From Alteromonas lipotrueae (GTDB lineage Bacteria > Pseudomonadota > Gammaproteobacteria > Enterobacterales > Alteromonadaceae), in NCBI RefSeq assembly GCF_019249215.1, contig NZ_JAESDI010000005.1:62001-126000 (forward strand): a stretch of 64,000 bases of DNA. The letters run 5' to 3'. The position numbers and the translations under genes are program-made. Positions 52,705-61,438 of the stretch are shown in pieces. Numbering within the stretch: position 1 is the stretch's first letter; the number at the start of each line of letters is the position of its first letter. The notes beneath the pieces are model-generated. The model was not told the origin of the DNA. It worked only from the letters and a program-made list of their open reading frames with translations, and made no database searches.

Positions 52705-54374
52705 TGAGTAAGCAAGCATATGATTACATCATAGTAGGTGCTGGCTCTGCAGGGTGTGTGTTAGCTAACCGGCTATCAGAAGACGCAAGCCATAACGTGC
52801 TTTTGCTAGAAACCGGCAGTAGCGATAAAAGCATTTTTATTAAAATGCCCACGGCATTGTCTATTCCCATGAATAGCGACAAATACGCATGGCAGTTCCA
52901 CACTGAAGAAGAGCCGTTTCTAGATAACCGTAAAATGCATTGCCCACGAGGCAAGGTATTAGGAGGTTCTTCATCTATAAATGGCATGGTGTATGTTCGC
53001 GGCCATGCAAAAGATTTTGATGAATGGGAAGCACATGGCGCACAAGGCTGGAACTACCAAGCGTGCTTACCGTACTTCCAAAAGGCTGAATCTTTCTACC
53101 TAGGGAACGACGAATACCGAGGTGGCAATGGGCCATTAGGGGTTAACAATGGCAACGAAATGGCCAACCCTTTATACACCGCCTTTATAGAAGCAGGAAA
53201 AGAAGCGGGCTACGCTACAACGGCTGATTATAACGCCGCCCAGCAGGAAGGCTTTGGCCCTATGCACATGACCGTGAAAGACGGCGTGCGCAGTTCGGCC
53301 AGCCGTGAATACCTAGACCCGGTTAAATCGCGCAAAAACCTAACGCTTGTTACCGGTGCACTGGCTGAAAAAGTTATACTTGAAGGCAAAAAAGCGGTGG
53401 GTGTGCAGTACAGCGTAAACGGTAAACGTGTTACCGCAAAAGCCAATAAAGAAGTGGTGTTAAGCGCCGGTTCTATTGGCTCGCCACACCTTTTACAACT
53501 TTCTGGCATTGGCGACAGCGAAACGCTTAAAGCAGCAGGCGTTGACGTTAAGCACCATTTGCCTGGGGTAGGGCAGAACCTACAAGATCACTTGGAGTTT
53601 TACTTTCAATACAAGTGCAAACAGCCTATTACGCTTAACGGTAAAATAGGGCTGATTTCAAAAGGCTTAATTGGTGCACGTTGGATGTTTACCCGCAAAG
53701 GGTTAGGTGCCACCAACCATTTTGAGTCTTGCGCGTTTATTCGCTCGAAACCTGGTGTTGAATGGCCAGATATTCAATATCACTTCTTACCAGCGGCCAT
53801 GCGTTACGACGGACGTAGTGCCTTTGATGGCCATGGTTTTCAAGTGCATGTTGGTCACAATAAGCCTAAAAGCCGTGGTGCCGTTACTATTAAAACGGCT
53901 AATCCTACCGACGCACCCAAAATTCAATTTAACTACTTGCAGCATCAAGACGACATTGAAGGCTTTCGTGCCTGCGTGCGTTTAACGCGTGAAATCATTG
54001 AACAAAGCGCGTTTGACGACTACCGAGAAGATGAAATTCAACCAGGTAAGCATATTCAAACCGATGAAGAAATTGACGCCTTTGTGCGCCAATCGGTTGA
54101 AAGCGCCTATCACCCGTCATGCTCGTGCAAAATGGGTGAAGATGCCATGGCCGTAGTGAACTCCAATACGCAAGTGCACGGTATTGAGAGGCTACGGGTG
54201 GTGGATTCTTCAATTTTCCCAACTGTACCTAACGGCAACTTAAACGCGCCCACTATTATGGTGGCAGAAAAAGCGGCTGACTTAATACTGGGCAAGCCAG
54301 CGCTAGCACATTCACCGGTTAGCGTTGCTACATCAACAAACTGGGAAACGTTTCAGCGTCATTCAACGATTTAA
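52704..54374 (+). CDS. betA: Choline dehydrogenase (GMC oxidoreductase)
   Basis: FAD-dependent enzyme oxidising choline to betaine aldehyde. 556 residues. N-terminal FAD motif [20 protein letters not shown] (about 6-25), GMC signature [19 protein letters not shown] (about 78-96), second GMC signature [15 protein letters not shown], and C-terminal [12 protein letters not shown] and [12 protein letters not shown] with the catalytic His and Asn. It overlaps betB by one base (TAATG), the reverse of the E. coli order betI-betB-betA only in lacking betI. A strong hairpin lies directly after the stop. Confidence 0.96.
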   Translation: MSKQAYDYIIVGAGSAGCVLANRLSEDASHNVLLLETGSSDKSIFIKMPTALSIPMNSDKYAWQFHTEEEPFLDNRKMHCPRGKVLGGSSSINGMVYVRGHAKDFDEWEAHGAQGWNYQACLPYFQKAESFYLGNDEYRGGNGPLGVNNGNEMANPLYTAFIEAGKEAGYATTADYNAAQQEGFGPMHMTVKDGVRSSASREYLDPVKSRKNLTLVTGALAEKVILEGKKAVGVQYSVNGKRVTAKANKEVVLSAGSIGSPHLLQLSGIGDSETLKAAGVDVKHHLPGVGQNLQDHLEFYFQYKCKQPITLNGKIGLISKGLIGARWMFTRKGLGATNHFESCAFIRSKPGVEWPDIQYHFLPAAMRYDGRSAFDGHGFQVHVGHNKPKSRGAVTIKTANPTDAPKIQFNYLQHQDDIEGFRACVRLTREIIEQSAFDDYREDEIQPGKHIQTDEEIDAFVRQSVESAYHPSCSCKMGEDAMAVVNSNTQVHGIERLRVVDSSIFPTVPNGNLNAPTIMVAEKAADLILGKPALAHSPVSVATSTNWETFQRHSTI

Positions 54375-54388
54375 TCTGAGCGGCCTAC

Positions 54389-54416
54389 ACGTACCAAAAA
54401 GGCATTTTTGGTACGT
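54389..54416 (+). terminator. Strong hairpin between betA and the BCCT gene
   Basis: ACGTACCAAAAA and TTTTTGGTACGT form a perfect 12-bp stem with a GGCA loop, 15 bases after the betA stop. A T-run is inside the stem rather than after it, so it may act as an attenuator or RNA-stability element between betA and the transporter. Confidence 0.6.
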
Positions 54417-54443
54417 ATGAAAAATATAACAACAGGAAGAAAG

Positions 54444-54494
54444 ATGGAGCATTATCGTTTGTTTTGGGGAGGTAGTAATGACCTTATGGCTTAA
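54444..54494 (+). CDS. Possible 16-residue leader peptide overlapping the BCCT start
   Basis: ATG at 54444 has a very good Shine-Dalgarno (AGGAAGA, about 6 bases upstream) and encodes MEHYRLFWGGSNDLMA before a TAA at 54492-54494. It overlaps the transporter start (54478) in another frame. It could couple translation of the transporter to ribosome traffic. It may equally be chance, since the transporter has its own GGGGAGG. Confidence 0.35.
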   Translation: MEHYRLFWGGSNDLMA

Positions 54495-55695
54495 TGCTGG
54501 GATCATTTTCACCCTATTGGCCATTGTGGTTATTCTTGTTAAATGGGGAAATGTGAAGTGTATCGGTGTCACGCCGGTTAGGCTTTTCACTTTTATCGCC
54601 ATTCTATTTACCTCGGGCCTAGACGTTGGCTTGATCATGTTTCCGCTTACCGAGTTCGGTGGCTATGCAAATATAGCAGCGAACCCTGAATACGCCTTTA
54701 CTAACCCTATTGCCATTGAGTTTGGCTATTGGGGCTTTCTAATATGGGGCTTTTACTTTCTTACCTGTTTTTATTTTTGCGTGGTAGAGCCCAAGGTTAA
54801 GTTCTTCGAAATACCACTGGTTAAATTCATTAATAACGTGGTCATTATTGGTACCTGCGCCTTTACCGCGTTTTTACTGTTGTCGAATTTACCCTGGTAT
54901 TTACCTGCTATCGGCGATGGTGAGTCCATCATACCTACTTTCTATTTCATCGTGTTCGCGGCTATCTGCTTTGCGGTTTACTCCAGCACCGACATTAAAT
55001 ATGTACGGTTATTAAGTATCTCTACAACATGGTTGTTTATCGCGTTAATCGGCTTCATGTGGGCGGGCGCCTTCTTGGGAAATGACAGCCAAATTGCCGC
55101 ATTTACACATAATTTAGAGCTGATAGGCAGTTACTTTGGAAACATTGAACATTTTGTATTGCCGCTAAACGAATACCATGAGTTTTACTTATTTTGGTGG
55201 TTCGCATGGAGCATCATGATTGGGCAGTTTACCTCGCGTTTTGTAGGAGGTTTACGCACCTATCAAGTGCTAGGTGCCATGCTGATATTTCCTTCAATAC
55301 CTATTGCGGTGTGGTTTAGCGTTATTTATCAATATCACGAAGCTGGCATACCCACCACAGGCTTGAAGAACTTTGCGATGGCCTTCGTAGGGGTTGTGTT
55401 TGTCATTAACTCATTAGATTCGCTTATTCGCTTGTATACAGACAACTTAAATTTAACCGTAAAACGCTTCGGAAGGGTTAAGTACATTGCTATGAATGTA
55501 GCCATGCTTTCCTTACTAACTCTGCTGTTTAAATTAGAGTTTTTACAAATTCAGTGGGTAGGTGCATTAGTCATCGGCCTATTTTTCAGCTGCGCATTTT
55601 TCATGTTTTACCGAAAACCAAAAACCGTAAAAAATATCGATAGTTCTCCTAAAGACAACGAAATAGATTTTACAAAAATAGATTCAGGCTCGTAA
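54478..55695 (+). CDS. Short BCCT-type choline/betaine transporter
   Basis: 405 residues, about ten helices. The region FYLFWWFAWSIMIGQFTSRF (about 239-258) followed by GLRTYQVLGAMLIFPSIPIAVWFS aligns with the BCCT signature around helices 8-9 (the substrate-binding WWxxW box reads FWWFAW here). Typical BCCT proteins have 500-700 residues and 12 helices, so this belongs to a shortened variant. Lying directly after betB-betA, it most probably imports choline or a choline derivative. The start ATG has GGGGAGGTAGTA upstream. The hydrophilic C-terminal tail is short, unlike osmosensing BetT/BetP. Confidence 0.75.
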   Translation: MTLWLNAGIIFTLLAIVVILVKWGNVKCIGVTPVRLFTFIAILFTSGLDVGLIMFPLTEFGGYANIAANPEYAFTNPIAIEFGYWGFLIWGFYFLTCFYFCVVEPKVKFFEIPLVKFINNVVIIGTCAFTAFLLLSNLPWYLPAIGDGESIIPTFYFIVFAAICFAVYSSTDIKYVRLLSISTTWLFIALIGFMWAGAFLGNDSQIAAFTHNLELIGSYFGNIEHFVLPLNEYHEFYLFWWFAWSIMIGQFTSRFVGGLRTYQVLGAMLIFPSIPIAVWFSVIYQYHEAGIPTTGLKNFAMAFVGVVFVINSLDSLIRLYTDNLNLTVKRFGRVKYIAMNVAMLSLLTLLFKLEFLQIQWVGALVIGLFFSCAFFMFYRKPKTVKNIDSSPKDNEIDFTKIDSGS

Positions 55696-55767
55696 AAGCC
55701 TCAAATAAAAACATCACTATCTATCTAAAAACACAAAATAAAATAAAAAACACACAACGGGAGTTTT

Positions 55768-58125
55768 ATGAACACTTATGTGCCAAAAAAGCGAAGCTTA
55801 ATCGCTTTATCTGTACTTGCAGCGACGTCATTAACGTCAATGCATGCGTTAGCTCAAGAAGCTGAAGCGCAAGCAGCTGAAGAAGACAAAGACGTTGAAT
55901 CAATATTAGTGACTGGGCGTAATGTTTCATACGCTAACAGTGCAACTTCAACAGAAATGAAAAAGCAACAGACCCCGATGACTAGCGCATTGGCACTTAT
56001 CGACAATTTGCCAGGTGTATTGGTAACTGAAGGCGACCCGTTTGGTTCTGATGAATGGTCTACTACGATTTCAATTCGTGGTTTTCAGGTTAACCTTGAC
56101 TCTCAGCAAATTGGGATGACCGTTGATGGCATTGCTAACGGTAACTCTAACTACGGTGGTGGTACTAAAGCCAGCCGATATATTGATACTGAAAACTTAC
56201 GTGGCACGGTAGTTTCTCAGGGGACCGCTGATATTAGCTCTCGTTCGAATGAAGCCCTTGGCGGAACAATGGATTTTACTACCATTAGACCTGCGCTGGA
56301 CGAGCAATTAACAGTAAGCACCACATTTGCAGAATACAACGCCAGTAAAGTTTATGTTCGTTACGATACAGGCGAGATTGCCCCAGATACGTTTGCATGG
56401 CTTTCGTTGTCTACTCAGCAAAATGATGATTACATGGATGGGTCAGTGACTAATACCCGTGACCATTTAGAAGGTAAAATCATCAGCACAATAGGTGAAG
56501 TAGACCTTACGGGCTTCGTGAGTTACGACGATGCACAAGAATACACTTATCAACGTGTTTATGGGTTAGCCCAGTATGCTCAAAACCCGGAATGGGATGG
56601 ACTAACTGATACGTGGTCTGGTATTCCTTATCAAGATCAGGTTTTTCGCGAAGGGTGGGTTACCGAGCGCGAGAATTTCTTTACCTATCTAAAAGCCGAT
56701 TTCACAGTGGGAAGTGTTGATTTTAGTACTAACGTTTATTATCACGAAAACGAAGGTGCAGGTAAGTGGAACCCATACTATATTGCCGATGTAACTGATG
56801 ACGGCGCAGGAAATGCAAATTCTGAATTAAATACGTCAAGCACCGTAAACGGCGGCAGCACCTTAGGCCTAATCTACTTTGTTAATAGTGCTGGCGAAGC
56901 CCTTTCACCTATTGATAACTGTGTCAGTTCAATCAGTTCACCTTACGGTGGTGGTGGCGCTGAAGTTGATCCAAATTGCTATGAGCAAGGCGCTATTGCA
57001 GTAAGCTCTAATCGTCACACTCATTATAATAAGAAGCGCTACGGTATTAACGGCGATTTCGTATGGAACACAACCATTGCTGATATGGACAACGTAGTTC
57101 GTGGTGGTTTTTGGTATGAAGATTATCAGCGTGACGAATACCGCGATTGGCACAAAACCATTGATGCTTCAACAAGCGCTCGCTACGAAAACACCCCTTA
57201 TTGGATTCAGTACGATCGAGAGTTTCCGGTTGAAACGCTTATGTACTATGTTGAAAACGAACTTGATGCAGGGTTTGCGAAAATTCGTTTAGGGGCAAAG
57301 CAGTTTAACGTTGATGTGTCTAAAGAAGACCAATTTACCCCTGAAAATAACTTAAACATATCCTCTGATTCTGATGTACTTATTTCAGCTGGTTTCGTTG
57401 CACCATTACCGGTTAACGGTTTAGAGCTTTTCGGTGGATATGCAGAGAACTTTGCAGCGGTTAAAGATGCGGTATTAGAGCGTGACGACACTGATATCAG
57501 TACGGTAGAGCCAGAAACCGCAGACAATATCGATTTCGGTTTGCGTTATTCAACGCCAGGATTTAATGCAAGTTTAACGTATTACACGATTGAATTTGAA
57601 AACCGCATTACCTTTGTAAGTAACGAAGACGTAAATGGTATCGACTTCTTAGAATCTGCTGCAGGCGGCTACATCAATGACGGTGGTATTGAATCAGATG
57701 GTATAGAAGCATCTATTGATTACAACATTACTGATTCATTAGGCATCTATGTTTCATATACTAAAAACGACTCGACTTACACTGACGAAGGCGTTAGCGG
57801 TAACACCGTAATCGGTTCACCAGAAGACATGGCCGTAGTTAGTTTTGATTACACCAAAGGTGATTTCTACGCTGGCTTTAGCACAAAATATGTAGGTGAG
57901 CGTTTCCTAGACCAAGCTAATACACAAGAAACTGACTCTTACATTGTAAGTGACCTGTATGTAGGTAAAACGGCTTACGACATTGGCGGCAGCATTGATA
58001 GCGTGGAGCTAAGCTTTACCGTAAACAATGTGTTCGATGAAGATTACCTTGGTTCCATTGCTGCAAACGCCGGATGGATTGGTGCCCCTCGCATCGCTTC
58101 TTTCAACGTACGCGTTGCTATGTAA
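55768..58125 (+). CDS. TonB-dependent receptor linked to choline genes
   Basis: 785 residues. Signal peptide MNTYVPKKRSLIALSVLAAT ... ALAQEAE, TonB-box-like VESILVTGRN, plug about 45-180 (TSALALIDNLPGVLVTEGDP, ISIRGF, GGTMDFTTI) and a barrel to the C-terminus. It ends VRVAM, without the usual final aromatic residue. It resembles the TonB receptors of Alteromonadales that take up large or charged substrates. It is 72 bases after the BCCT gene and precedes the PHP hydrolase on the same strand, so the likely substrate is a choline-containing compound. That is inferred from context only. Confidence 0.9.
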   Translation: MNTYVPKKRSLIALSVLAATSLTSMHALAQEAEAQAAEEDKDVESILVTGRNVSYANSATSTEMKKQQTPMTSALALIDNLPGVLVTEGDPFGSDEWSTTISIRGFQVNLDSQQIGMTVDGIANGNSNYGGGTKASRYIDTENLRGTVVSQGTADISSRSNEALGGTMDFTTIRPALDEQLTVSTTFAEYNASKVYVRYDTGEIAPDTFAWLSLSTQQNDDYMDGSVTNTRDHLEGKIISTIGEVDLTGFVSYDDAQEYTYQRVYGLAQYAQNPEWDGLTDTWSGIPYQDQVFREGWVTERENFFTYLKADFTVGSVDFSTNVYYHENEGAGKWNPYYIADVTDDGAGNANSELNTSSTVNGGSTLGLIYFVNSAGEALSPIDNCVSSISSPYGGGGAEVDPNCYEQGAIAVSSNRHTHYNKKRYGINGDFVWNTTIADMDNVVRGGFWYEDYQRDEYRDWHKTIDASTSARYENTPYWIQYDREFPVETLMYYVENELDAGFAKIRLGAKQFNVDVSKEDQFTPENNLNISSDSDVLISAGFVAPLPVNGLELFGGYAENFAAVKDAVLERDDTDISTVEPETADNIDFGLRYSTPGFNASLTYYTIEFENRITFVSNEDVNGIDFLESAAGGYINDGGIESDGIEASIDYNITDSLGIYVSYTKNDSTYTDEGVSGNTVIGSPEDMAVVSFDYTKGDFYAGFSTKYVGERFLDQANTQETDSYIVSDLYVGKTAYDIGGSIDSVELSFTVNNVFDEDYLGSIAANAGWIGAPRIASFNVRVAM

Positions 58126-58176
58126 TTAAAGAGGTGTAAAAGCGTTATTCATAGCGCTTTACAATCGAAATAATAA

Positions 58177-58210
58177 GGCCGCAACCAGACGTACTGGCGG
58201 CGGCTTTATT
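58177..58210 (+). terminator. Probable terminator after the TonB receptor
   Basis: GGCCGCAACCAG and CTGGCGGCGGC pair with two mismatches (58177-58188 with 58194-58204) and a TTTATT tail follows. A second small stem (AAAGCG/CGCTTT) lies just before it. If real, the hydrolase gene would need its own promoter in the following 100 bases. Confidence 0.55.
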
Positions 58211-58309
58211 CTTAAATGTTATCACACGGTTTACATACTAACGCGCTATTGTTGTCTTTTTCATGCGCCATTCACTCAAACGACTTGTATTACCACATAA
58301 GGTGTTTTT

Positions 58310-60619
58310 ATGAAGCTTTCGACGCTAAGTCCTGCATTATTGGGTATTTCATTATTGGTATCGGGGAGTCTTTTATCCCATGTAAGTCATGCCTCGGTTA
58401 GTATCACAAAAGGGAAAACGGCCATTCCACATGGGAATGCTATTTCCAACGAAGATTTAACCATTCAAAACGATAAACTAGCATTCGCTATTGCAGTAGA
58501 TTCAGCGCCGCCGTGGGGCGTAGCAAGAGGCTGTATAGTCGACATTGCTAATGTGAAAGAGGATGGAGCACTTAGCAACGATCGCGTTGCTTTTGCCGAT
58601 TTCATCCCAAATAATTGGTCAAGCTGGCCTAATACTTACACCAAAATTGATATTCTTAAAGACAGTGCTCAAGAAGCGGTTGTTAACATTAAAAGAGACT
58701 TTGGCGAAGCTGAAATAAGTACAACCTACAGCCTTTCTGAGGGCGCAGATCTTATTCATGTTGAAACCACAATGACCAATAAAGGTGATAGCGATATCGA
58801 AGCGCTTTCAGGCTACACCTTATGGCCAGATTCCGGATACAAATTCGCTGTTCCTCGTAGACACACTATCGAAAAATCATCTGAGAATTTATGGTTATCA
58901 GACCGCTTCGTGGGTTATGACGAAGAATGGGCGATTGCATTGCACGCACCTTATATGCGCGAAACTAAAAATCAGTCACGTGATTTATACGCGGCACATA
59001 CCCTTGGCCCTTCACAAAGTGTGACTTTCTCGGGTGACTATCAGGTGTTGCCACGTGGTAACTTAGCGCCCGTTGTGAGTGCCGAAATAAAGCGAAAAGC
59101 ACTTAAAAGTGGAACAATAGAAGCGCACGTAAGTACACAGGAAGGGCAAACCGTTGAGCAAGCCGCCATTGTAGTGTCGCAAAATGGTGTGCCTTATATG
59201 TGGGCCATGGGTAACGGCAAGAATGTAAATTTCACGCTGCCGGTAGGCGACTACGAAGTTTACGCTACGGGCAAACAACATTCAGACAGTAAAACGCGCC
59301 TGATTACCGTTGAAGAGAATGTGACTCAGAAACTCTCATTCGATGCACTTCGCGCCCCAGGTGCAATAAGCCTTAATATAACCGATGCGAAAAGTCAGAA
59401 GCCCATAGATGCAAAAATTACAATAGAGCAGGGCAATCAGCCACTCATCGAATATTTAGGGGCACGAACCTTCTTCACCGACCTCGATAATATTGGCAAC
59501 GCCGTATTTGGTTTGGCACCAGGGGAATACGAATTAAGCGTTTCACATGGTGCGGGCTTTAACGCCAAAAGTACGATGATCGCGACAAGCGTTAATGCAA
59601 ATAAAATAACGACTGTAGCAACTGCAGTTGATGTGAAGGCGTATCCTACGATGCATGGTTGGTACGCCGGCGACCTGCACCATCATGCCGATGTGTTGGA
59701 AGGGTCAACAAACCCTACAAATTTGGTACGTTCTCAATTAGCTGCTGGGTTAAACGTATTATTTGTAAGTGATCATGATTCCACTAAAAATAACGACACC
59801 ATTCAAAACCTGGCCGATGCACGCAATGTGCCCTTTATACCGTCTATTGAAGTGTCACCGTCTTGGGGGCATTTCAACGCATTTCCTATCGATAGTGGGG
59901 CGCAATTAACGGTCGATCCAGGTGTAGATGACATACACAGTATTATTGAAGATGTGCGGCGCATGGGCGCTACTGTTATTGCGTCAAATCACCCTTACAT
60001 ACCTTATGGCTATTTAAGCAGTTTAGATAAAGGCACTGCGCCAGGGGGCTTTAACCCTAGCATAGATTTATTTGAGCTAAATGCCGTGGTGAATAACGAG
60101 CCAACAATTAATAAAGCGCACCAGTTTTGGAATGAAGGGGTACCGTATTATTTCACCGCAGGATCAGACACCCACGATGTGTTAAACCAAATCAGTGGTT
60201 TAAATCGGTTGTTTGTATATACCGGCAGCAAACCGACGGCAAAGGCCTTCGCACAAGCAGCAAAAGACGGTCATTCTTACGTATCTTTTGGCCCTGTGAT
60301 TTACCCTGAAAACGTAATGTTTGGCGATACGTTGAAGATTGCAAAGGCACAACCGCAAACAATAAGTTTTGATTTGGTTGCTGTAAATGGACTTAAGTCG
60401 GTACAGTTGATTGGTAGTGATAGTAAAGCAATGAATAAGCAAAGTGCTGCTAGCAGCGTAGTACTTGAAGATAAAACGCTTACCGGTGAGCGTGATGCCG
60501 TTAGCTTTGAAGTTCCACAAGCTTCGGGCTGGGTAGCGTTGGTCGTAGAAGATAATGAAGGCCGTAAAGCCTATACCAACCCTATATGGCTTGAGTTGGT
60601 TGATGAGAGCCAGTTTTAG
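58310..60619 (+). CDS. CehA/McbA-type PHP metallohydrolase, exported
   Basis: 769 residues. Signal peptide (MKLSTLSPALLGISLLVSGS, cleaved near SHVSHA). An N-terminal beta-rich part (about 30-270) and a carbohydrate-binding-like middle (about 270-440) precede a PHP-type metal domain (about 445-680): WYAGDLHHHADVLEG, VSDHDS, IEVSPSWGHFNAF, SNHPYIPYG, TAGSDTHD. The His/Asp cluster should bind two or three metal ions. CehA and McbA cleave carbaryl esters; other relatives are phosphodiesterases. In this operon-like context it might hydrolyse a choline ester or phosphodiester in the periplasm. It follows the TonB receptor. Confidence 0.82.
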   Translation: MKLSTLSPALLGISLLVSGSLLSHVSHASVSITKGKTAIPHGNAISNEDLTIQNDKLAFAIAVDSAPPWGVARGCIVDIANVKEDGALSNDRVAFADFIPNNWSSWPNTYTKIDILKDSAQEAVVNIKRDFGEAEISTTYSLSEGADLIHVETTMTNKGDSDIEALSGYTLWPDSGYKFAVPRRHTIEKSSENLWLSDRFVGYDEEWAIALHAPYMRETKNQSRDLYAAHTLGPSQSVTFSGDYQVLPRGNLAPVVSAEIKRKALKSGTIEAHVSTQEGQTVEQAAIVVSQNGVPYMWAMGNGKNVNFTLPVGDYEVYATGKQHSDSKTRLITVEENVTQKLSFDALRAPGAISLNITDAKSQKPIDAKITIEQGNQPLIEYLGARTFFTDLDNIGNAVFGLAPGEYELSVSHGAGFNAKSTMIATSVNANKITTVATAVDVKAYPTMHGWYAGDLHHHADVLEGSTNPTNLVRSQLAAGLNVLFVSDHDSTKNNDTIQNLADARNVPFIPSIEVSPSWGHFNAFPIDSGAQLTVDPGVDDIHSIIEDVRRMGATVIASNHPYIPYGYLSSLDKGTAPGGFNPSIDLFELNAVVNNEPTINKAHQFWNEGVPYYFTAGSDTHDVLNQISGLNRLFVYTGSKPTAKAFAQAAKDGHSYVSFGPVIYPENVMFGDTLKIAKAQPQTISFDLVAVNGLKSVQLIGSDSKAMNKQSAASSVVLEDKTLTGERDAVSFEVPQASGWVALVVEDNEGRKAYTNPIWLELVDESQF

Positions 60620-60643
60620 TTAAAAATAACAAAGGGTGTCAGA

Positions 60644-60805
60644 GTACAACTGAGTCATAATCCTAGCTTGCCGAGTATCGGTGAGCCACTGCCGATTGCG
60701 CAATCCGTGAATTATCTAAAGTATCGTCCTGATGTGGCCAGTGCTGAAAGGAACTTGGGTGCAAATAATGCTCGAACTGGTGTCGCACTTCCTACATTTG
60801 ATTAG
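60644..60805 (+). pseudogene. Remnant of a NodT/OprM-family efflux outer-membrane protein
   Basis: A 53-codon open stretch encodes QLSHNPSLPSIGEPLPIAQS then VNYLKYRPDVASAERNLGAN and NARTGVALPTFD. This is the mid-protein block of RND-efflux outer-membrane factors (PxLPxIxEPLP... RPDVxxAExxL.. NARxGVA). There is no start codon, no signal peptide and no remainder of the roughly 450-residue protein. It lies 24 bases after the PHP hydrolase stop. The conserved block makes the identification good; the gene is clearly non-functional. Confidence 0.75.
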
Positions 60806-60889
60806 TGTTTATCAGTCCTTTTGGGGAGAGCTTGAATGGGGTTGAGGTAATAGCGAAATAGCTCCTTTCACAAAGGGCTGCTCACTTCA

Positions 60890-61178
60890 TCATTCTCCCT
60901 GTGGCCGGTCCTTTAGAAAAGCTACCGTATCTGATTCTGTTAATCCTTCAATTTCATGTATGTCTAAAATCGGGCCCATTGTCTTTACGTGATAATCCAA
61001 TTCATTGCGCTTGTTTAGCTTGTTCAATTCGTTTCAGGCAAGTTGTACGGTAATTTTTGTAAATACGACTACCTGCTTGCAACGGACATGACATGATTAT
61101 TCCTAATTTTTCATAGTGCCTAACGCCGTCTTTTGACAATCCTGATAACTTTGCTAACTCTCCTGTGAGTATCCTCAA
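60890..61178 (-). pseudogene. Frameshifted, shortened MerR family regulator
   Basis: From a TTG at 61178 (AGAGG upstream) the frame reads RILTGELAKLSGLSKDGVRH, then YEKLGII, a typical MerR HTH, and stops at 61002 after 58 codons. The adjoining frame from about 61024 continues LNKLNKRNELDYHVKTMGPI and ends at 60890, resembling the C-terminal coiled-coil of MerR proteins. The stretch between (usually GFSLxEI...) is missing, so there was a deletion plus frameshift. It probably once regulated the neighbouring efflux gene. Confidence 0.7.
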
Positions 61179-61438
61179 TTAATCCTCTTGACTGTGGGTT
61201 TACCCTATAGATTACGTTACTTCATTTACGCATGTGGGTCGGTGGTGTCGCCTCTAAGGCCATCTCCCTCAGAGTATATGTAGAAGAAATGACGTTTGGA
61301 CTTCCCAGCTTCATGTAAAGCTTGAAATATACTGTAAAGAACATTGTTTATACTCTTGCAACTTCGAGGTAGCAGCAAATTTATATTTGTTATATTTTTA
61401 ACGTGACCATCCGTTCAAAACTTATGGCAGAGAAGACA

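Larger units (their letters stand above)
60620..61438. other. Degenerate region between the PHP hydrolase and the wHTH-ATPase regulator
   Basis: 819 bases without an intact gene. It contains a NodT-type efflux protein remnant (60644-60805), a broken MerR gene on the minus strand (60890-61178) and about 260 AT-rich bases before the regulator. Looks like a decayed insertion of a drug-efflux locus. Confidence 0.7.
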
